DNA from: Candidatus Bathyarchaeota archaeon
GTDB lineage: Archaea; Thermoproteota; Bathyarchaeia; Bathyarchaeales; Bathycorpusculaceae
NCBI GenBank assembly: GCA_026014585.1
Contig: JAOZIA010000005.1
Location: 62,001 to 126,000, forward strand
Length of the DNA: 64,000 nt
Direction of reading: 5' to 3'
Shown here: positions 59,598 through 64,000 of the stretch, one piece after another
Position numbering within the stretch: position 1 is the stretch's first letter
Layout of the letters: every line of letters begins with the position of its first letter
The notes under the pieces: generated by a model
The model's input: the letters and a program-made list of their open reading frames with translations, nothing else
Told to the model about the DNA's origin: nothing
Database searches by the model: none
Position numbers and translations under genes: made by a program

Positions 59598-59666
59598 TTA
59601 TACGTGTGTGAAGTACACGTTTTCTTTTCTGGTGAGGCGTTTTTTTCCGATTTTTATTTTTTTCAT
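59598..59666 (-). CDS. Very small basic peptide (22 residues)
   Basis: A 22-residue frame beginning MKKIKIGKKRLTRKE and ending NVYFTHV, six bases after a GGTGA site. A TATA-like box on the minus strand lies at 59706-59719. It may be a leader peptide controlling the next small frame or a working microprotein. Only the ribosome sites and layout support it. Confidence 0.4.
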   Translation of the reverse strand: MKKIKIGKKRLTRKENVYFTHV

Positions 59667-59838
59667 TTTCTTTCACCGTTTACTGATAACTGATTATGCA
59701 GGGGCTAATAAAAAGATTATTGAGATATGTTCATAATTTTTGTGAAAACCTGTACGTATGCACATATAAAACAAAACAACAGGAGCAAATGCACCATGTT
59801 ACAAACAAAAAACCAAACAATTGAAAAAAGAAGACGGG

Positions 59839-60708
59839 TTATGGTTCAAGCAGCTTCTTTAAACGCAAAGTCAAGTTATGACGTTCCTCAGGACGATTCT
59901 GCCATAAGGCACGGTTTTCTCTAAATTGCTCACCTGAAAGTTTACCTTGCCGCTGCAACTCACCCAACAATTTTATGAAGCCTTGAAAACTCAATTGCTC
60001 ATCAGTTACTTCATTCACGTTTTTTCTTTGACCCAAAGTTACCCCGCTGGGTTCAGTATCTGGCGGCGTGTAATTTTCATATAGAAAACGTGAAAAGTAC
60101 ATGTTATCCCATGCGTGTGTGAGGGCTGAGGTGCTTTTTGCTTTTAGCAGTTCACTTGTGTAGTATGCGTATTCTTGTCCAAGCGAGAAATACCTTGTCT
60201 GCCCCACGCCCCCATCGACTATACGATTAACAAAGTACCGCAGATGCTGATTGCTAACGATGGGCAGAACCTGCTGGTTTTCACCATTAAAACAATAGAT
60301 GATTTTTTTAGCAAGAACCCTATCAGAACCCATACCACCAATTTTTTCCCAGGCAACATCAACTTTCTCTGCCAACGTTTTGCGGTCATCCACTGTGGTT
60401 CGGAGGAGGTTTTTGAAACTGCTGAGTTGGAGCCGAGCGTTGCGGTAAATGTTTTGATTGCCTGCAGTATTGTAGCCTAAAGCTTTGAATATGTCGTCTA
60501 TGAACTGAAAGAACTCGCCGATTTCGTCAGGATTTATCTTATAGAGTTTGTCTGGGTCTAACCATTCTATTATTCGCAGGTTTTCATTAAAAGGATATTT
60601 TTGCCTTAACTCCTTGAGCACACCGTTTGAGCGGTTTACCTCATATTTTATTGTTCCGACTTGGTCGTAATTTTTTGCTTTTTCTGTGAAGGTTGATAAT
60701 TTGGACAT
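59839..60708 (-). CDS. Unrecognised soluble protein, perhaps restriction-related
   Basis: About 289 residues from the ATG at 60708 (the frame is open to 60819, overlapping the kinase gene). It starts with a helical part (FTEKAKNYDQVGTIKYEVNR), then RNARLQLSSFKNLLRTTVDD and the distinctive GGMGSDRVLAKKIIYCFNGE, and ends with a charged helix. Proteins with such segments occur singly in archaea and sometimes near restriction genes, but I know no function. It follows the histidine kinase by 67 bases and may depend on its own near-leaderless promoter (TATA at about 60735-60745). Confidence 0.75.
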   Translation of the reverse strand: MSKLSTFTEKAKNYDQVGTIKYEVNRSNGVLKELRQKYPFNENLRIIEWLDPDKLYKINPDEIGEFFQFIDDIFKALGYNTAGNQNIYRNARLQLSSFKNLLRTTVDDRKTLAEKVDVAWEKIGGMGSDRVLAKKIIYCFNGENQQVLPIVSNQHLRYFVNRIVDGGVGQTRYFSLGQEYAYYTSELLKAKSTSALTHAWDNMYFSRFLYENYTPPDTEPSGVTLGQRKNVNEVTDEQLSFQGFIKLLGELQRQGKLSGEQFRENRALWQNRPEERHNLTLRLKKLLEP

Positions 60709-60775
60709 TTGAACCGTTAATATATGCTGTTGAGGGTTATAAGGGTCTGCAAGTGCAAAATTAACAAAAAGCAAG

Positions 60776-62869
60776 TCAGTATAGCGAGTATTTAGTGGTT
60801 TCCTTTGAAGACGCCGCAATTAAACAAACGGGTTCTCCCCGTTTAAGGTTAAGAGGCAGCACTAACGTGAAAGTGGTGCCTTTACCTTTTTGTGTTTCAA
60901 CAAAAATTTTGCCACTATGTGCTTCAACTATGCGTTTACAAATGGGTAAGCCAAGCCCCATGCCTTTGGCTTTAGTTGTGAAGAAGGGCGTCCAGAGTTT
61001 AGCCATTTTTTGTTCGGGAATACCATCGCCCGTGTCTGAAATAGAAAGTTCAAGGTTTTGATTATTTTCCCTGCTGCTCACCGTTAGAGTTCCGCCGTCT
61101 TCCATTGCTTCGATAGCATTTGAAAAAAGATTAACCATAACGCGTTGCATTCGGTCTGTGTCAAGGAAAATTTTTGGCGCATCACTTGCTTGATTAACGA
61201 TTTGCACTGTTTTAGGAATAATGAGAATCTTTAGCGCCCTGTTGACAATTGTTTGCGGGTTAGTTTCGGTTAAGTCAAGCCTAAAGTTCTCAGAATAATC
61301 GACAAGGTCATTGAGGATTTTGTTTGAGTACTTAATTGATTCCTCAATATGCTGAATTGCAGACGCCAATTTTTCATTAGGCACATTACGCGTGGCTTTC
61401 TTCACATAGAAAACAGCCGTTGATAAGCCCTGAAGTGGATTACGCAAATCATGTGTCACCATTGTTGCCATTTCGCCTATTGCCGCCAATTTTTCAGACT
61501 TAAGCAGTCTCTCCTCCATTGCCAGTTTTTCTGTGACGTCGCGGTCCACGCCTCGGTAACCCACCATTTTTTGGTCAACATAAACAGGAACGCCGTGGGT
61601 TTCTAAAACAATAGTGTGTCCATCCTTATGCAGGCAATACCTGTTAATGCCACCTTTATCGGGGTTCTTAAAAACCTGTAAAAAGTCCTGCCAGCCTCTT
61701 TTGCAGCTTGACGCATTGAAGTCGCAGTAGTTTCTGCCGATTATTTCTTCTGCAGTATATCCTAAAATGTCCGCTACAACTTGATTTGAGTAGATAAATT
61801 TGCCTTCAAGGTCGATTTCCCATATCCAGTCACCTGTGCTTTCAGCGATGCTTTGGAACCGTTCCTGCTCGTGTTCTAAGGATTTAAGTAACCTGTTTCT
61901 TTCAGTTAGGTTTCGTAAAACAACCATGTCAGCAGGTGACCCAGCATATTCAATTTTTAAGGCGTTAACCTCAAACTCTAATTTCCGCCCATCTTTATGG
62001 TAAAGTTCAATAATGTAAGGCTCAATTTGTGCGCCATGCATACGTTTCAAATGGTTCTTTATCAGCAAGTCTCTACTGCTCGGGGTTAACACTGTGGATG
62101 TTGTAAAGTTTGCGCCGATTAAGTCATCTCTTGTATAACCAGTCATTAAAGTCACACTTTTTGTCATTGCCAAAAAAATGCCTTGACCATCAACAATCAC
62201 CGCTGGGTCAGGAAGCAGACTAAAGAGTTTGGAAAAATTCTGTTCAGCAGCCGTTAACTGCTGTTTTAAAGCAATAATAGGCAAAGCCGCACTGTCCTGT
62301 CTATTTGCAGCCTCAAAGGCCAGCAGCAAAGTTGCCATTGCGGAGAATCCAGCAAAAAGTGCTAGTTCAATTAATCCGGGACCAATCGCTAAGAAGCAAG
62401 CCGTAAAGCAGGGAACTGAAAGAAACATGAGTACTGATGAAATGTCAAATTCTTTGGAATATTGCAAAAAAGCAAGTCCTAAGGAGAAAACTACGGCACC
62501 GATTAAAAAGTAAAAAGAGTTTATCGTGATAGGAACAAAAAATAGTGCAACAGATATTGCGGTTCCTAAAAGGAAGACTGGAAAGATTTTTTTGTTGCCT
62601 ATGAAGAAGCGGTTATCAAGCAAAGTCAAAATAAAAGCTAACAAGATAGGAAGGGGGGACCAGTAAAAAACGTTTTTTTCAAAAAAAGTGTTTCCTACGC
62701 CTATAGCGGCTAGTATGTAAATGCCCGAACATATCAAAAGTCCGATGGTGAACATTAATTTGCGGGTGTCTTTGTCTTTTCGGTATAGCAAGAAAATTTT
62801 TATAGCTACTGCAAAATCAAGAGTGATAATTGCGCCCCAAAGAAGTAATGAGTAAAAGAAAGGAATCAT
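60776..62869 (-). CDS. Membrane sensor histidine kinase with two PAS domains
   Basis: A 697-residue kinase. Seven or so N-terminal membrane helices (about 1-200) resemble the 7TM-type sensor modules; two PAS domains follow (about 215-330 and 340-455: GYTRDDLIGANF, GYTAEEIIGRNY). The HisKA domain has the phospho-acceptor His in MVTHDLRNPLQGL, and the HATPase domain (575-690) carries SNAIEAMEDGG, SDTGDGIPE and GMGLGLPICKRIVEAH. The signal is unknown; PAS domains may bind haem or flavin. No response regulator is in the window. I prefer the second ATG (62869), which is nine bases after a GAGGA site. Confidence 0.93.
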   Translation of the reverse strand: MIPFFYSLLLWGAIITLDFAVAIKIFLLYRKDKDTRKLMFTIGLLICSGIYILAAIGVGNTFFEKNVFYWSPLPILLAFILTLLDNRFFIGNKKIFPVFLLGTAISVALFFVPITINSFYFLIGAVVFSLGLAFLQYSKEFDISSVLMFLSVPCFTACFLAIGPGLIELALFAGFSAMATLLLAFEAANRQDSAALPIIALKQQLTAAEQNFSKLFSLLPDPAVIVDGQGIFLAMTKSVTLMTGYTRDDLIGANFTTSTVLTPSSRDLLIKNHLKRMHGAQIEPYIIELYHKDGRKLEFEVNALKIEYAGSPADMVVLRNLTERNRLLKSLEHEQERFQSIAESTGDWIWEIDLEGKFIYSNQVVADILGYTAEEIIGRNYCDFNASSCKRGWQDFLQVFKNPDKGGINRYCLHKDGHTIVLETHGVPVYVDQKMVGYRGVDRDVTEKLAMEERLLKSEKLAAIGEMATMVTHDLRNPLQGLSTAVFYVKKATRNVPNEKLASAIQHIEESIKYSNKILNDLVDYSENFRLDLTETNPQTIVNRALKILIIPKTVQIVNQASDAPKIFLDTDRMQRVMVNLFSNAIEAMEDGGTLTVSSRENNQNLELSISDTGDGIPEQKMAKLWTPFFTTKAKGMGLGLPICKRIVEAHSGKIFVETQKGKGTTFTLVLPLNLKRGEPVCLIAASSKETTKYSLY

Positions 62870-63019
62870 ATGTGCCATTCCTCGATTACTTCAATGTTAA
62901 ACATAGGGGCGATACCTGATTAATTTTTTTGGAGCCAGAAATACTAGAAAGCAACTGGCAATATATTAATTATGAATTTTTAGTACGGAAGTAGGCAAAA
63001 GAGACATCTTTTTATCAAA

Positions 63020-63032
63020 AGCTTATAATATC
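63020..63032 (+). promoter_or_regulatory. TATA box of the last gene
   Basis: The stretch gcttataatat fits an archaeal TATA box, placed about 40 bases before the ATG at 63068. Confidence 0.4.
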
Positions 63033-63067
63033 AACATTGGCTTCTTTGCACCTAAAGGTAAACCCCC

Positions 63068-63979
63068 ATGAAATTTGCCACATTCACCTACAAACCTGAA
63101 AAACCTGAGGGCTTTGACTTTAGCCTGCTCCGAGTTAAACCTGAAACAGGCATAAGAATCCAGCCAGACCCAACCATGCATAGCAACATCGCAGTTTTCG
63201 CTGATACCGCAACAGGCAAAGTTCACCCTGACTGGGTTTCCCAATCTGAGCTTGGACCAGCCAAATTTGGAAACTACAATTACAACATTTACTGGGATGT
63301 GCTCTGCCCTACTCAACCCGAATACCAAGCCGAACAGCTGGATTATATCGAGGAGGTTTCCCGTATGTCCAAGGGCATCTGGCTAAACAGCCAATACTTT
63401 GCCGACCATGGACACTGCACCTGCCCCCGATGCAAAGAAAGATTTCAGAAAAGTGGGTTAAGCTGGGAACAGTGGCGCCGAAAAGAAGTTACTGATTACA
63501 TTGCCCAAATCCGCGAGCGGGTCAAGGGTGATTTGGTTTTATGTCTTCAACCAGACCCAGTAAGCAGCCTTGAGCGTTACGGCGTGGACTTTGACGACTT
63601 CGCCAAATATGCTGATGCCTTCTGCGTGGTCATGTTTAGCAAAAACTATGCTACGCCATGGTACTGGGAAATGATCACCCGCGGATTCAAAAAACAACTC
63701 AAAAAACCATTCTACATCAGCCTCTACATTTACGGGCCAGGAGACCTGCCTCAAGACGTACCCACCACATCTGAACTGCTAACGGTTTCTGTGCGTTGCG
63801 TTCGAGTCGGCGGCATAGAAGGCATACTCTATCTGGTTGACAGTGAAAAAGAAGCTGTAGAGTTCCAAAAACAAGCAGTCGAAAACACTGCGCTAAGACA
63901 AAGGCTAAGAGCATTTGGCGGCGCGCCTGTGCAGGAATATCTTGACAGGGTAGCCAGTTGGGAAAACATAGTCAAATAA
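63068..63979 (+). CDS. TIM-barrel-like protein with a CXCX2C motif
   Basis: A 303-residue soluble protein. No named family is recognised. The strand/helix alternation suggests a TIM barrel like that of glycoside hydrolase-related proteins: NIAVFADTATG, GIWLNSQYFADHGHCTCPRC, GDLVLCLQPDP, DAFCVVMFSKNYATPW and KPFYISLYIYGPGD. The motif HCTCPRCKERF may bind zinc. There is no signal peptide, so it acts in the cytoplasm. It stands alone with its own TATA box, and the stop is 21 bases from the window edge. Confidence 0.82.
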   Translation: MKFATFTYKPEKPEGFDFSLLRVKPETGIRIQPDPTMHSNIAVFADTATGKVHPDWVSQSELGPAKFGNYNYNIYWDVLCPTQPEYQAEQLDYIEEVSRMSKGIWLNSQYFADHGHCTCPRCKERFQKSGLSWEQWRRKEVTDYIAQIRERVKGDLVLCLQPDPVSSLERYGVDFDDFAKYADAFCVVMFSKNYATPWYWEMITRGFKKQLKKPFYISLYIYGPGDLPQDVPTTSELLTVSVRCVRVGGIEGILYLVDSEKEAVEFQKQAVENTALRQRLRAFGGAPVQEYLDRVASWENIVK

Positions 63980-64000
63980 CACAATTTTCTAATTTTATTT

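Noticed and set aside
59794-59924. Plus-strand 43-residue frame with a GGAG site and TATA-like box
   Set aside because: It overlaps the end of the real minus-strand gene by more than half its length and shows no domain; the TATA spacing would put the transcript start at the ATG. Probably chance.
1-64000. CRISPR arrays, insertion sequences, rRNA genes
   Set aside because: No regularly spaced repeats, transposase-like proteins with terminal repeats, or rRNA sequence were seen.

Overview
The window looks like chromosomal DNA of an archaeon, most plausibly of the Bathyarchaeia or a related Thermoproteota lineage (inference; no rRNA or other marker gene is present). Reasons: A/T-rich TATA boxes lie about 25 bases before inferred transcript starts. 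Shine-Dalgarno sites are of GGAGG/GGTGA type and TTG/GTG starts are very common. Typical archaeal families are present: AbrB-PhoU fusion, DUF1616, DUF2206, archaeal winged-helix proteins and a SudAB/NfnAB-type flavoprotein pair.

Layout. 1-10.6 kb: a cut membrane-anchored protein, a ModE-like regulator, the sudB/sudA (nfnA/nfnB-like) oxidoreductase pair, a three-gene cluster resembling virus tail-fibre genes (3.2-5.1 kb, minus strand), an AbrB-PhoU regulator, an ABC exporter with a divergent HTH regulator, and a small cluster with a winged-helix protein and a DUF1616 protein. 10.7-41.2 kb: a large, almost unidirectional surface-glycan locus. It holds seven GT2-type and three GT4/GT1-type glycosyltransferases by my reading, two Gfo/Idh/MocA oxidoreductases, an FdtA/QdtA-type sugar ketoisomerase with a NeuD/PglD-type acyltransferase, a second hexapeptide acyltransferase, two paralogous FemAB/GNAT-like proteins around a B12-binding radical SAM protein, DUF1919, DUF362, DUF2206 and a Wzx-type flippase. 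Secreted proteins sit among them: a GH5 cellulase-like hydrolase, an Asp-box repeat protein, a small anchored beta protein and a DUF2341 protein. 41.3-43.6 kb: small membrane and secreted proteins and a YdjM/DUF457-type membrane protein.

43.8-47.1 kb: an nrdR-nrdD-nrdG operon for anaerobic deoxyribonucleotide synthesis, with two candidate NrdR boxes spaced exactly as in bacteria. 47.7-54.9 kb: an intact head-tail virus structural module (S78-like protease, decoration protein, HK97-type capsid protein, winged-helix protein, portal, two small structural proteins, DUF2341-LamG adhesin). A 58-residue ribbon-helix-helix protein faces it. No terminase, integrase, tape measure or replication gene is visible. 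54.9-59.2 kb: a DUF362 protein, tRNA-Lys(CTT), and a three-gene set (GlpA-like dehydrogenase, FAD/NAD oxidoreductase, DUF1667 protein) resembling glycerol-3-phosphate oxidation operons. 59.4-64 kb: two tiny tandem ORFs, an unrecognised 289-residue protein, a membrane PAS-PAS histidine kinase and a TIM-barrel-like protein of unknown role.

The most unusual parts are the capsid module without packaging genes, the DUF2341 domain shared by the viral adhesin and a host surface protein, the bacterial-style NrdR circuit in an archaeal setting, and the glycan locus with its unusual modifying enzymes.
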